Shown here: piece by piece, positions 17,244 through 27,250 of the stretch | Numbering within the stretch: the stretch's first letter is position 1 | Layout of the letters: every line of letters begins with the position of its first letter | From: Cyclobacterium plantarum | GTDB taxonomy: Bacteria > Bacteroidota > Bacteroidia > Cytophagales > Cyclobacteriaceae | Direction of reading: 5' to 3' | DNA: 64,000 nt | NCBI RefSeq assembly: GCF_011290685.1 | Contig: NZ_JAANYN010000005.1 | Span: 477,194 to 541,193 of the forward strand | Position numbers and translations under genes: made by a program | The notes under the pieces: model-generated | The model's input: the letters and a program-made list of their open reading frames with translations, nothing else | Databases searched by the model: none | Told to the model about the DNA's origin: nothing

Positions 17244-18884
17244 TCAATCCACATTATCGTGGAGAAACCTGTTGTTGCTAATGATCTCGTTATCGTCGTT
17301 TAGGTTGAATTTTGACAGGCTTCTTTCGGAACTGTGTTGTACCTGGTGAAGTTTGATGTTTTTTCTCTGATAGGCAGGAATTTCCAGTTTTTCTTTAAAT
17401 TCTTCAGGGGTTTGGTTGACAGATCTCATTTGCCGTAGTTTTTCAAATCGATCATGGGCCCTTTTCATGGCTTTTTCTTTGATCTGCTCGAAATAATCGT
17501 TTTGATAAACGTTTGTCTCTTCCTGTTTTTTCTCCTGATTTTCGTAGGCTTCATGATCCGGTTTATCAAAGAGGGTCAATACCTTCTTGGGTTCCGGAGT
17601 TGGATTTGGAGCCACGTATTCAAAATCATCATCTGCTTCCTTCCGCTCTTCTCTTTTTTCTTTCTCGGCAGGTTTTTCTGAGCCTGGGCTTTCTTTCGCC
17701 GTAGGTTTTTCTTCCTCCTTATTTGTGGTTTCGGATTCATCCGGAGCCTGTGGAGGTTGTTGTACGGAAAAAGTTACAGTTTGTCCCGAACGGGTAACAT
17801 CTTCTTCAACTTTTGATGTTTTTCCAGATTCAAGGTGGATGACTTTTCGGGTTTGTTCTTCGTCTTTTTTCTTATCCTGGGAAAAGGTTTTATCTGCCAG
17901 AGAATCTGTCTGAAAACCAGTCGCGATGACAGTCACCCGGATGGATTTTTTCAGGTCTGGGTCAATCCCCTGACCGAAAATTACATCGGCCATATCTCCA
18001 GCTTTGTTCTGGATAAATTCTGTTATTTCTACCAGTTCGTCCATAGAAAGCTCTTCATCCTCTCCTGACATGATGGACAGCAGGATTTTTTCTGCTCCCT
18101 TAATATCTACGTTGTTGAGCAGGGGAGAGGAAATGGCTCTTTCGGCAGCTTTGAGGGCCCTGCCTTCCCCTTCTTCCGTGGCCGATCCCATTACTGCGGC
18201 ACCGGCATCTTTCATTACCGTTTTAACATCTTCAAAATCCACATTGACTTCCTGTGTTTCTGTGATGATTTCAGCGATGGATTTGGCGGCGGTACTCAGA
18301 ATATTGTCAGCTTTCCCGAATGCCTGGCGGATTGGAAGGTTGCCATACATCACCCTTAACTTGTCATTTAAAATCACAAGGACCGTATCACAGTTTTCCC
18401 GGAGTGATTCTATACCAATCTGGGCAGATAAGGTTTTTTTCCTGCCTTCAAATATAAATGGTGCTGTCACAATGCCTACAGTAAGGATGTCCATATCCTT
18501 GGCTATTTTGGCAATTACAGGAGCTGCACCTGTTCCCGTGCCTCCACCCATACCAGCTGTAATGAATACCATTTTGGTATTGTCCTCCAATAATTTTCTG
18601 ATTTCTTCTTTGCTTTCCAAAGCTGCGTTTTTGCCTTTCTCCGGATTGGCACCGGCTCCCAGGCCCTCGGTCAGGTGAGCGCCAATTTGTAATTTTAACG
18701 GGACAGGGCTGCTTTTCAGGGCTTGCGAATCGGTATTGACTACCACAAATTCCACATCCTTGATTCCCTGGTTAAACATGTGGTTTACGGCATTGGAGCC
18801 ACCTCCTCCGACACCAATGACCTTGATGATCGATCGGTGATTTTTTTGAATATCAAATCTATAATCTCTCATGACGCTTGACAT
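17244..18884 (-). CDS. ftsZ: Cell division protein FtsZ
   Basis: The tubulin-like GTPase that builds the division ring. Of 546 residues, about 15-335 form the GTPase and C-terminal globular domains, with VGGGGSNAVNHM, the tubulin signature GGGTGTGAAP and the catalytic T7-loop segment NVDFEDVKTVMKDAG. Residues about 335-490 are a long, charged, Glu/Lys/Pro-rich linker, unusually long compared with the roughly 380-residue FtsZ of Proteobacteria but usual in Bacteroidota. The end has IPAYQRKNIKL and the phylum-typical terminus NNRFLHDNVD. It is the last gene of the dcw cluster, 41 bases after ftsA. Confidence 0.97.
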   Translation of the reverse strand: MSSVMRDYRFDIQKNHRSIIKVIGVGGGGSNAVNHMFNQGIKDVEFVVVNTDSQALKSSPVPLKLQIGAHLTEGLGAGANPEKGKNAALESKEEIRKLLEDNTKMVFITAGMGGGTGTGAAPVIAKIAKDMDILTVGIVTAPFIFEGRKKTLSAQIGIESLRENCDTVLVILNDKLRVMYGNLPIRQAFGKADNILSTAAKSIAEIITETQEVNVDFEDVKTVMKDAGAAVMGSATEEGEGRALKAAERAISSPLLNNVDIKGAEKILLSIMSGEDEELSMDELVEITEFIQNKAGDMADVIFGQGIDPDLKKSIRVTVIATGFQTDSLADKTFSQDKKKDEEQTRKVIHLESGKTSKVEEDVTRSGQTVTFSVQQPPQAPDESETTNKEEEKPTAKESPGSEKPAEKEKREERKEADDDFEYVAPNPTPEPKKVLTLFDKPDHEAYENQEKKQEETNVYQNDYFEQIKEKAMKRAHDRFEKLRQMRSVNQTPEEFKEKLEIPAYQRKNIKLHQVQHSSERSLSKFNLNDDNEIISNNRFLHDNVD

Positions 18885-18925
18885 TTTTCCTCAATCAGTT
18901 GTTAAATAATTTTAGCTTTTGGGTT

Positions 18926-20242
18926 TCAGTACTGTTGTTGGTCATCACCGATATCATCGGTAATGAAGTTTTTGAGTTTTTTGGTAATGGAACCGAAAAT
19001 ATCCCGACCCATTTGTTCCGATTTATACCCTTTTTTCAATGCCGGATTGCTCAGGGTTTCTTTTAATCTGTAGGTATCTTCCCTGTCATCAAGTGCCTTG
19101 AAACCTGCCAAAACCAGTCCGACAGTAGTGGCAAACATAGGGCTTTTCACTTCTTCGATCTTGGATTTTCCCAGGTGTTCATTGGGATACCCGATTCTCG
19201 TGTCCAGACCGGTCATGTATTCGAATAGTGGTCCTATACCATGTAGCAAAGATCCTCCCCCGGTCAAAACGATCCCGCCAGCCAGTTTTTTGTACACACC
19301 ACTGGCAGCAATTTCAGATTGAACCATCTCGATGATCTCTTCCATTCTTGCCTCAATGATGGAGGCGAGGTTTTTGACGGAAATTTCCTTGGGAGGCCTG
19401 TTGCGTAATCCCGGAATGGAAACAATCTCATTGGGATTGGCCTCTTCGGAAATGGCCTTGCCAAACTTGGTTTTCAACAATTCGGCCTGGTGTTGCATGA
19501 CCATACAACCTTCCTTGATATCAGCGGTAATGATGTTGCCACCAAATGGAATTACTGCTGTATGGCGAATGATGTTTTCATAAAATATGGCCACATCGGT
19601 GGTACCCCCTCCGATATCTACCAGGCAGACACCGGCTTCCTTATCCAGGTCACTTAGGACGGAAAGAGAGCTGGCGAGGGGTTCCAGGATCAACGCCTTG
19701 GACTGAAGATTGGCGCGCTTGACACAGCGGTCAATGTTATTGATAGCAGCAGATTGGGCGGTAATGATATGAAAATCAGCTTCAAGCCTGGCTCCGGACA
19801 TTCCCACCGGATCCCGGACACCCTCTTCATAGTCTACGGTGTAATCCTGGGGCATTACATGAATGATGCTATTTCCCGGAGGGACCACGATGTTTTCCAT
19901 GTCATTGGCCAGTCGCCTTACGTCCTCTACGGTAATCTCATCATCCTTAGGGTTTCGGATGATGACTCCATGGTGAATGGCGCTCCTGATGTGCTGACCT
20001 GCAATCCCTACGATTACCTCCCCAATGTCAACATTGGACATTTCAGATGCCTCGTTTACCGCTTTGGTAATGGCATTGACTGTCTTGTCTATATTAGTGA
20101 CAATGCCTCTGATCACCCCGTCAGAAACCGCTTTGCCCATTCCCAATACTTCCAATTTACCGTATTCATTTTTACGGCCGATAATCGCACAGATTTTCGT
20201 TGTACCTATATCCAGTCCTACAATGAGTTTTTCGTTTTCCAT
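18926..20242 (-). CDS. ftsA: Cell division protein FtsA
   Basis: A 438-residue actin-like ATPase that tethers FtsZ to the membrane. The actin-fold motifs are IVGLDIGTTKICAIIGR (phosphate 1), VCLVDIGGGTTDVAIF (phosphate 2) and GIVLTGGGSLLHGI (adenosine). Its SHS2 (1C) domain lies at about residues 85-165. The C-terminal stretch DIFGSITKKLKNFITDDIG is a likely membrane-targeting amphipathic helix. It lies 11 bases after ftsQ and 41 bases before ftsZ, in the standard ftsQ-ftsA-ftsZ order. Confidence 0.97.
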   Translation of the reverse strand: MENEKLIVGLDIGTTKICAIIGRKNEYGKLEVLGMGKAVSDGVIRGIVTNIDKTVNAITKAVNEASEMSNVDIGEVIVGIAGQHIRSAIHHGVIIRNPKDDEITVEDVRRLANDMENIVVPPGNSIIHVMPQDYTVDYEEGVRDPVGMSGARLEADFHIITAQSAAINNIDRCVKRANLQSKALILEPLASSLSVLSDLDKEAGVCLVDIGGGTTDVAIFYENIIRHTAVIPFGGNIITADIKEGCMVMQHQAELLKTKFGKAISEEANPNEIVSIPGLRNRPPKEISVKNLASIIEARMEEIIEMVQSEIAASGVYKKLAGGIVLTGGGSLLHGIGPLFEYMTGLDTRIGYPNEHLGKSKIEEVKSPMFATTVGLVLAGFKALDDREDTYRLKETLSNPALKKGYKSEQMGRDIFGSITKKLKNFITDDIGDDQQQY

Positions 20243-20253
20243 AGCGCTAACAA

Positions 20254-21021
20254 TTATTCACAAATGATTTGATCCTTATATTTTACATTTACCCTCTCAT
20301 AAGTATTCCACCCCTTTTCAGGTAAAATTTTCGTATAAAAGGTCTTGATTTTTCTAAATTTCAATGGGATGTTTTCAGGTTTACCGAATTCGATCACCTG
20401 CCTGCCCACCTGTTGGTACAGGTTCACTTCCCCATTCCTCAATAATTCAACCGAACTGATTTGTGCTGTCCAAAAGGGATCCTGATAAATGAAATGGATC
20501 AATTCCAACAGCTGGGCTTCATTATTTGTCAAATCTGTTTCCTGCAACAAGGCCTGGGCGCGGCTGCCTTCCAGTATAAGCACCCTGGAAGTGTAATTGG
20601 GGGAGGTAGGCAGGATTTTACCTGTGGTACTGATGTATCCATCAGCCGCCCTGGGCCGGACTATTCTTGCCATAGGAATATGCTGCCTCACTTTTACCCT
20701 TATGGTACCTTTCAGGTCCTGATATACTTCGGCTTTTTTGACCAGGGGATGAGCCTCCACTTTTTTCTCCATTTTGTTAATGGATACTTCACTGATATTG
20801 GACAGTTTATCCAATTCAGGGAAGGCATTCCTTAGCAGGCTGGCCACTTCCTTTTCTTCCACAAAATAAACGTCACTAACCCCTTCTACATAAACTTCCA
20901 ATCCGGCAATTTGTCGGGATTCCGATTTATGCTCGGTAAAGGCGATAAAAGCAAACAAGACCAATCCTACAAGTAGGATGAGCACAGGCTTTTTATATTT
21001 CCTTGGCTTACTATTCTCCAT
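20254..21021 (-). CDS. ftsQ: Cell division protein FtsQ
   Basis: About 255 residues: a basic cytoplasmic start (MENSKPRKYKKP), one membrane helix (VLILLVGLVLFAFIAF), and a periplasmic region with a POTRA-like segment (LRNAFPELDKLSNISEVSINKMEKKVEAHPLVKKAEVY is the expected pattern of helix and strand) followed by the beta domain. FtsQ links early and late divisome proteins. I place the start at the ATG at 21021, overlapping the murC end by 11 bases, because longer versions add an unlikely leader before the basic segment. Confidence 0.9.
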   Translation of the reverse strand: MENSKPRKYKKPVLILLVGLVLFAFIAFTEHKSESRQIAGLEVYVEGVSDVYFVEEKEVASLLRNAFPELDKLSNISEVSINKMEKKVEAHPLVKKAEVYQDLKGTIRVKVRQHIPMARIVRPRAADGYISTTGKILPTSPNYTSRVLILEGSRAQALLQETDLTNNEAQLLELIHFIYQDPFWTAQISSVELLRNGEVNLYQQVGRQVIEFGKPENIPLKFRKIKTFYTKILPEKGWNTYERVNVKYKDQIICE

Positions 21022-22408
21022 CTTTAATCCATTTATTGATTGGTATAACCAGGCGATCAATATCACCGGCTCCAATGGTGACCAAAACTTCAGGAGGATG
21101 TTGTGTGAGGTAGCTCAGCAGGTTTTCTTTGTCGATGACCTGTTTTGAGGGGCTGCTTATCCCCTGAAGCAGCATGGATGAAGTCACCCCCGGTATGGGT
21201 TGTTCCCTTGCCGGATAGATATCCAGCAATACAACTTCATCTGCCAGTGAGAGGCTTTCAGAAAATCCTGTAGCAAAGTCTCTCGTCCTGGTAAATAGGT
21301 GGGGTTGAAAGATGGCAGTCAGTCGTTTGCCGGGATACATGGCCTTTACGGATTCCAGAAAGGCCCTGATTTCCTCCGGGTGATGGGCGTAGTCATCGAT
21401 GTAAGTGATTTTTTCACTGGTATGAATGCATTCAAACCTTCTTTTTACCCCCTTATAGGTCTCAATTCCTGCTCTTATCGCTTTTTCCGATAAACCGTAA
21501 TAAAGGCCTACTGCAATGGCTGCCAGGGCATTTTCTATATTGTGAAATCCAGGTACTCTTAGTTCTAATCCCTCAATCCGCTCATTCTCCGAAACAAAAT
21601 CGAAAGTGAAGGAAACAGTCCCGGTTTTGATGTTTGCCGCATGGACAGCACCTGAAGTCAGCCCGTATTGATGGATCGACGCTGTGCCCAGATCCTGGTC
21701 TTTAATTTTTTCGAAGGCCTTTTGATGGATAAAGAGTTGTCCCTTTGGGTTGCACAGCCGGATGAAGGAAATGAATCCCTCGAGCATCTGTTCGGCATCT
21801 CCATAAATATCCAAATGATCCGGGTCTATGCTGGTCACAATGCTTACATTGGGATGCAGCTGCAGAAAAGAACGGTCAAATTCATCTGCTTCTACCACTA
21901 CAATCGGTGCTTCTGTACTTCCTTCATCGTGGAGGATGAGGTTGTTTTGGTAATTTTGGGTAAGACCACCCAAAAAAGCTGCTGTGTTGTGACCGGCATG
22001 CTTCAGCAGGTGTGCTATCATGGATGATGTGGTGGTTTTGCCATGGGTCCCGGCTACTGCGACAGATTCCATGTCTTTGGTTATCATTCCCAAAACCGCC
22101 GATCTTTTCCTGATTAAAAAACCATTATCCCTGAAATAAGCATAAAGCTGACTGCTTTCAGGGACTGCAGGAGTCCACACCACCAATTTATTTTCCCCCT
22201 GATCTTTAAAGAATGCCGGTATTTGACTGCTATCATCTGTATAACTGATTTGCATCCCCTCTTTTTCCAGGGCTGCTGTCAGTGGGGAAGGGGTTTTGTC
22301 GTAGCCGTAAACGGGAATGCCCAGGTGATTGAACCAACGGGCAATCGCACTCATGCCTATGCCGCCAATTCCGAGAAAATAGACGCTATGTAGTTTTTTC
22401 AAGTTCAT
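21011..22408 (-). CDS. murC: UDP-N-acetylmuramate--L-alanine ligase
   Basis: The 465-residue cytoplasmic ligase that adds L-alanine to UDP-MurNAc using ATP. N-terminal Rossmann motif YFLGIGGIGMSAIARWF, ATP loop VAGTHGKTTTSSMIAH, central motif VVEADEFDRSFLQLHPNVSIVTSIDPDHLDIYGD and C-terminal DDYAHHPEEIRAFL all match MurC. It overlaps murG by 4 bases and ftsQ by 11 bases, so translation is coupled along the cluster. Confidence 0.97.
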   Translation of the reverse strand: MNLKKLHSVYFLGIGGIGMSAIARWFNHLGIPVYGYDKTPSPLTAALEKEGMQISYTDDSSQIPAFFKDQGENKLVVWTPAVPESSQLYAYFRDNGFLIRKRSAVLGMITKDMESVAVAGTHGKTTTSSMIAHLLKHAGHNTAAFLGGLTQNYQNNLILHDEGSTEAPIVVVEADEFDRSFLQLHPNVSIVTSIDPDHLDIYGDAEQMLEGFISFIRLCNPKGQLFIHQKAFEKIKDQDLGTASIHQYGLTSGAVHAANIKTGTVSFTFDFVSENERIEGLELRVPGFHNIENALAAIAVGLYYGLSEKAIRAGIETYKGVKRRFECIHTSEKITYIDDYAHHPEEIRAFLESVKAMYPGKRLTAIFQPHLFTRTRDFATGFSESLSLADEVVLLDIYPAREQPIPGVTSSMLLQGISSPSKQVIDKENLLSYLTQHPPEVLVTIGAGDIDRLVIPINKWIKDGE

Positions 22409-23517
22409 TGCAACAGGTTTTCCATTACGTTTACGATTTCTTTTGCAGCATCAGGCTTTGCCAGTAATTTTATAGCATTGGATAATTTTTGCTGTTTATC
22501 AGGATCCTGCAGCAAGCCAATAACTGTAGGTGCAAGATCGGCAACGGCCTCACTGTCCTTAAGCAATAAAGCAGCATGCTGTGATACGAATGCCATGGCA
22601 TTTTTTGTTTGGTGATCTTCTGCCACATTTGGGGAAGGAATGAAAATGACCGGTTTACCTACCAGGCTCAATTCGGATACGGAAAGGGCTCCGGATCTGG
22701 AAATAACCAGGTCTGCCGCCGAATAGGCCAGATCCATGTCCCGAATAAATTCCATAGGATGAATATTTTTCAAACCGGATTCAGCTACTTTTTTGCTCAC
22801 TTCTTCATGATAAAATTTGCCGGTCTGCCAAAGCACCTGGTAACCATTTTTTTCAAATTGCGCCATACTGCCCAGTAAGGCATGGTTGAGGGTTCTGGCG
22901 CCCAGGCTTCCGCCTATGGAAAGAATAACCGGTTTAGCCGGCTGCAATCCAAAATGATTCATGGCCTTTTCTTTTTTATCCTTGAGATCCAGGATGTCTT
23001 TTCTTACAGGATTACCCGTATAACGGATCTTTTGGGCAGGGAAATAGCGGTCCATGTCCGGATAGGCCACACAGATGGCATCTGCTCTTTTGGCCAGGAC
23101 TTTATTGGTCAGTCCTGCATAGCTGTTTTGTTCCTGAATGAGGGTGGGGATTTTTTTTCTTTGGGCCGCAAAGAGTACAGGTCCACTGGCATATCCGCCT
23201 ACTCCTACTACAAGGTGTGGTTTAAAGTTTTTGATCAGTTTACTTGCCTTTTGAAGGCTATCAAGGACTTTTAAAGGAAACCATAAATTATCCAGGGTCA
23301 GTCTTCTTTGAAGCCCGGCTATCCTGAGTCCCTCGATCCTATATCCCGCTTCCGGCACTTTTTGCATCTCCATTTTTCCTTCCGCACCCACAAACAGCAC
23401 CTCACTCTCAGGATATTTTTCATTCCAGGCTTTGGCAATGGCGATGGCGGGGTAGATATGTCCTCCGGTCCCGCCTCCACTAATGATGATTCGATATGTT
23501 TCTTTGTTCCCTTTCAA
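22405..23517 (-). CDS. murG: UDP-GlcNAc:lipid I N-acetylglucosaminyltransferase
   Basis: A 370-residue GT-B enzyme that converts lipid I to lipid II on the inner face of the membrane. IISGGGTGGHIYPAIAIA is the G-loop 1, VVGVGGYASGPVLFAA is G-loop 2, ILSIGGSLGARTLNHAL is G-loop 3, and SRSGALSVSELSLVGKPVIFIPSPNVAEDHQTKNA carries the UDP-GlcNAc site, with key residues S, E and Q in the usual places. It follows ftsW by 4 bases. Confidence 0.97.
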   Translation of the reverse strand: MKGNKETYRIIISGGGTGGHIYPAIAIAKAWNEKYPESEVLFVGAEGKMEMQKVPEAGYRIEGLRIAGLQRRLTLDNLWFPLKVLDSLQKASKLIKNFKPHLVVGVGGYASGPVLFAAQRKKIPTLIQEQNSYAGLTNKVLAKRADAICVAYPDMDRYFPAQKIRYTGNPVRKDILDLKDKKEKAMNHFGLQPAKPVILSIGGSLGARTLNHALLGSMAQFEKNGYQVLWQTGKFYHEEVSKKVAESGLKNIHPMEFIRDMDLAYSAADLVISRSGALSVSELSLVGKPVIFIPSPNVAEDHQTKNAMAFVSQHAALLLKDSEAVADLAPTVIGLLQDPDKQQKLSNAIKLLAKPDAAKEIVNVMENLLQ

Positions 23518-23521
23518 TTGA

Positions 23522-24691
23522 TCAAGCTACTTTTACCATATTTCTTGTCATTTTTTCTTCAGCCAGAAATGCATCTTCATGATCTCCTCTGCTAATACTT
23601 AATATGATACCCAATGATATCCCTGTAAATATCAGGGAAGTCCCTCCCATACTGACCATGGGGAGAGGCAATCCGGTAATCGGTACCAAACCTACAGCCA
23701 CGCCCATATTGATCATTGCTTGAATGACCAGGGAAAAACTGAGACCCGCAGACAACAGCCCTCCAAATGGTCGGGTGGAAATGGCAACTACCCGCATGCC
23801 CCTGTAAAGCAAGGCCAGGTACAGGAATAGTACTAACCCTCCACCAACCATGCCATATTCTTCAATGATAATGGCATAAATAAAATCCGAATAGGGATGG
23901 GGTAGGATATTTCTTTGTTCACTTTTTCCTGGCCCCTTGCCCGTGATTCCACCTGTGGCAATGGCGATGTAGGAATGCTTTGCCTGAAAAGGAATCTCAC
24001 TGGGTTCCTTATCCATGAATTTTTCTATCCTTGAAAAGAATACTCCGCCCCTTTGCCCCATAAAGATGGCCGTGCTTAATACCATGGCTCCGACCATGCA
24101 TACCACCAGGAGGTATTTAACCGGTACCCTGCCAATAAACATCAGCAGCAGGCAGGTAGCCAGTAGCATGACCGCCGTGGACATGTTGGCGATGGCAATC
24201 AAAAGGCAAATGATACCAATCCAGATAATCAGGGGAATAAATGTGATTTTGATATCTGTAATCTGCCGCTGCCTTTTAGCCAGCATTCCTGCCACCGCAG
24301 CTATAAGTGCCAGTTTTGCCAAATCTGATGGTTGAAATGCCTGATCAATAATAGGTATGGTTATCCATCGGCTTGCCTCATTGATCTTGGACCCGAACAT
24401 ATAAGTGACCAAAAGCAGGGGTACACTTACCCATAAGGCAAACAGACTCAATTTGGAGAAATATTTATAGGGGATGTTGTGAATAGCCCACATGACTACC
24501 AGGCTGGTGATAATCAGCGCACTGTGCTTGAACAGATAGATTTCAGTGTTGCCTCCCATTTTTCTGTAGGCCAGTGATCCAGTAGCTGAGTATACCGCCA
24601 AAATACTGATCAGGGACAATAGCAGAACAATGGCCCAAATGATCGGGTCGCCTTTCAGGTTCTCTTCCAGCCAAACTTTTATTTTCACCAT
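23522..24691 (-). CDS. ftsW: Peptidoglycan glycosyltransferase / divisome protein FtsW
   Basis: A 389-residue SEDS polymerase with about ten membrane helices that polymerises lipid II together with the class B penicillin-binding protein FtsI. The SEDS marks are FQPSDLAKLALI, AKHSYIAIATGGITGKGPGKS, PHPYSDFIYAIIIEEYGMVGG (with the catalytic-region acidic residues) and PITGLPLPMVSMGGTSLI near the end. It sits 2 bases after murD and 4 before murG; pairing with ftsI in this cluster supports FtsW over RodA. Confidence 0.95.
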   Translation of the reverse strand: MVKIKVWLEENLKGDPIIWAIVLLLSLISILAVYSATGSLAYRKMGGNTEIYLFKHSALIITSLVVMWAIHNIPYKYFSKLSLFALWVSVPLLLVTYMFGSKINEASRWITIPIIDQAFQPSDLAKLALIAAVAGMLAKRQRQITDIKITFIPLIIWIGIICLLIAIANMSTAVMLLATCLLLMFIGRVPVKYLLVVCMVGAMVLSTAIFMGQRGGVFFSRIEKFMDKEPSEIPFQAKHSYIAIATGGITGKGPGKSEQRNILPHPYSDFIYAIIIEEYGMVGGGLVLFLYLALLYRGMRVVAISTRPFGGLLSAGLSFSLVIQAMINMGVAVGLVPITGLPLPMVSMGGTSLIFTGISLGIILSISRGDHEDAFLAEEKMTRNMVKVA

Positions 24692-24693
24692 TA

Positions 24694-26037
24694 TTACTCT
24701 TGTTTCAATTTTAAAACCCCAGCCTTGAATTGATTGCCCCGATCTTCATAATTTTTAAAAAGATCAAAACTGGCGCATGCCGGAGATAGTAACACGACAT
24801 CTCCTGCCACTCCCTTTTCCAGGGCCCATTGGATGGCCTGAGCCATGTTTTGGGTTTCAAGGATTTCCGGGATTTTTCCAGAAAAGGCCTTTTTTAGCTT
24901 TTCGTTGTCTTTGCCCAGACAGATCAGTATCCGTACATGATTGGTTATTTGGTCTTCCAATAGCCCATAATCATTGCCCTTGTCTACCCCTCCGGCGATC
25001 CATATAAGCGGAGCATCAAATGCTTCCAGCGCAAAGGCGGTGGCATCTACATTGGTGCCTTTGCTATCATTGACAAAAAGGATTCCCCTGATAGTGGCCA
25101 CGGATTCCATTCTATGTGCTGCATTTACAAAGCTTTTCAGGCCTTCCCCCAGGCTTAACGGATCAGCTCCAGCCAGCCTGGCCGCCAGCAGTGCAGCCAT
25201 GGTATTGAGTTGATTGTGCCGTCCTTTAAGGGCCATGTTTTCAAGGGACCAGGACCAGCTTTCTTCATGGGTTTTCACCACCAACTCATTTTCCCGCAGG
25301 AAGGATTTGGTATCCGGACCACCTGCCAAATCAAAAGGAAATAGCTCCGGGCTGCCCTGCATCTTCCGGATAGCTGCGGATATATTGGTATCTGCTTCAT
25401 GGAAGATGAATTGATCGCCTCCTGCCATTTTTGCCGTCAGCTTTACTTTGGTCGCCGCATACAGAGACAAGTCATATTTGTACCGGTCCAAATGGTCCGG
25501 CGTGATGTTGAGCAAAACGGCGATTTTTGGCCTGAAATTTTCAAATCCTTCGATCTGAAAACTACTCACTTCCAATACCCACCAGTCGTGATCTTCATTG
25601 GTAAGCTGTAATGCCCAGCTCTGTCCTACGTTCCCTCCGATGCCTGCATCCATTCCGGCGGCCCGCATCAGGTGGTGCGTGAGTAATGTCGTGGTGGTTT
25701 TGCCATTGGTACCGGTGATGGCGATGACTTTTCCACGGGAAAAACCGTAGGCAAATTCCAATTCATCTATTACCCGTTTCCCCGATGAAAGTAATTTTTC
25801 TATCAGGGGGTTTGAAAATGGGATCCCCGGGCTTTTTATCAGGGTATCCGCATCCATTAATTTCTCCAGAGAATGTTGCTCTTCTTCAAATGCAATCCCC
25901 TTTTCCAGATAAGTATTTTTCTTTTCGGTACTTATTTTTCCAGCATCGGACACAAAAACCTCGTGCCCGTTTTTATGGGCCAGTAAAGCTGCGCCAAAAC
26001 CGCTTTCTCCAGATCCTATGATAGCTGTTTTTTGCAT
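24694..26037 (-). CDS. murD: UDP-N-acetylmuramoylalanine--D-glutamate ligase
   Basis: A 447-residue Mur ligase adding D-glutamate to UDP-MurNAc-L-Ala. Motifs are IIGSGESGFGAALLAHKNG at the N-terminus, [18 protein letters not shown] (ATP loop), VLEVSSFQIEGFENFRPKIAVLLNITPDHLDRY (the EVSSFQ form is specific to MurD) and FVNDSKGTNVDATAFALEAF. It directly abuts the mraY stop codon and precedes ftsW by 2 bases. Confidence 0.97.
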   Translation of the reverse strand: MQKTAIIGSGESGFGAALLAHKNGHEVFVSDAGKISTEKKNTYLEKGIAFEEEQHSLEKLMDADTLIKSPGIPFSNPLIEKLLSSGKRVIDELEFAYGFSRGKVIAITGTNGKTTTTLLTHHLMRAAGMDAGIGGNVGQSWALQLTNEDHDWWVLEVSSFQIEGFENFRPKIAVLLNITPDHLDRYKYDLSLYAATKVKLTAKMAGGDQFIFHEADTNISAAIRKMQGSPELFPFDLAGGPDTKSFLRENELVVKTHEESWSWSLENMALKGRHNQLNTMAALLAARLAGADPLSLGEGLKSFVNAAHRMESVATIRGILFVNDSKGTNVDATAFALEAFDAPLIWIAGGVDKGNDYGLLEDQITNHVRILICLGKDNEKLKKAFSGKIPEILETQNMAQAIQWALEKGVAGDVVLLSPACASFDLFKNYEDRGNQFKAGVLKLKQE

Positions 26038-27249
26038 TTACCTTAGTTTTAGTGTTGCCAATGCCATGATGGCAAACAAGATTCCCAAAATCCAGAACCT
26101 TACCGTTATTTTGGCTTCAGGTATATTTTTTTTCTGGTAGTGGTGGTGCAAGGGAGACATCAGGAAAATCCTACGGCCTTCCCCAAATTTCTTTTTGGTA
26201 TATTTAAAATAGCTCACCTGAATGATCACAGACAGCAATTCAATCAGAAAAATACCACACAAGATAGGTAGTAAAAGCTCCTTTCTCAATACAAGGGAAA
26301 GTACTGCGATCACGCCTCCTATCATGAGACTTCCCGTGTCACCCATAAAAACCTGGGCCGGATAGGAATTGTACCAAAGAAAACCCACACAGGCACCCAC
26401 GAATGCTGAGCAGAATATCACCAGCTCTCCGGAATTTGGGATAAACATGACATTCAGGTATTGGGAAAATATGGCATTGCCACTGATATAGGCATAAATG
26501 GCTATAGTAAGTCCAATTATGGCCGAAGTGCCTGCTGCCAGTCCATCTATTCCATCGGTGATATTGGCACCATTGGAGACAGCCGTAACCACAAATATGA
26601 CCAGGATGATGTAAAAAAATGGGGTGAAATTTTCTCCCAGAAACCCAAAAACGACATCATAATTGAGCTCATTGTTCTTAAGGAAAGGAATGGTGGTTTT
26701 CATGGATTTGACGTCCTGAAAGGCTGGGGTGTCTATTACGCCTTCTGCTATGGAAACCGTATCCTGAAATTCCCGTATCACCACGTCTTGGTGAAAATAC
26801 AAGGTGACCCCTACGATGATCCCTATGCTGACCTGTCCGGCAATTTTGAACCAGCCGGCCAGGCCTTCCTTGTTTTTTTTGAATACCTTGATATAATCAT
26901 CCAGGAAACCGATACCGCCCAGCCATAGGGTAGTGACCAATAGCAAAATGATGTAGATGTTGTAGATGTTGGCAAAGAGGAGCGTAGGAATGACAATGGC
27001 GGCCATGATCATCAAGCCACCCATGGTAGGTGTTCCTTTTTTCTCCATTTGACCTTGCAGACCAAGTTCTCTGACGGATTCCCCAATCGATTTTTTCCTG
27101 ATCCAGTCGATGATGGTTTTACCCAAAGTAATGGTGATCAAAAGGGAAAAAAAGGCGGCCATTCCTGCACGGAATGAAATGTACCGGAATACCCCCGCAC
27201 CCGGAAAATCAAATTTTTGGTCGATATAATCAAAAAGATGGTAGAGCAT
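26038..27249 (-). CDS. mraY: Phospho-N-acetylmuramoyl-pentapeptide transferase
   Basis: A 403-residue membrane enzyme making lipid I from UDP-MurNAc-pentapeptide and undecaprenyl phosphate. About ten helices; signature segments are [30 protein letters not shown] (magnesium-binding Asp pair), [15 protein letters not shown] and [10 protein letters not shown] (the HHH loop). It is longer than the roughly 360-residue proteobacterial enzyme because of an insert at about residues 170-215, which is common in this phylum. Confidence 0.97.
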   Translation of the reverse strand: MLYHLFDYIDQKFDFPGAGVFRYISFRAGMAAFFSLLITITLGKTIIDWIRKKSIGESVRELGLQGQMEKKGTPTMGGLMIMAAIVIPTLLFANIYNIYIILLLVTTLWLGGIGFLDDYIKVFKKNKEGLAGWFKIAGQVSIGIIVGVTLYFHQDVVIREFQDTVSIAEGVIDTPAFQDVKSMKTTIPFLKNNELNYDVVFGFLGENFTPFFYIILVIFVVTAVSNGANITDGIDGLAAGTSAIIGLTIAIYAYISGNAIFSQYLNVMFIPNSGELVIFCSAFVGACVGFLWYNSYPAQVFMGDTGSLMIGGVIAVLSLVLRKELLLPILCGIFLIELLSVIIQVSYFKYTKKKFGEGRRIFLMSPLHHHYQKKNIPEAKITVRFWILGILFAIMALATLKLR

Positions 27250-27250
27250 T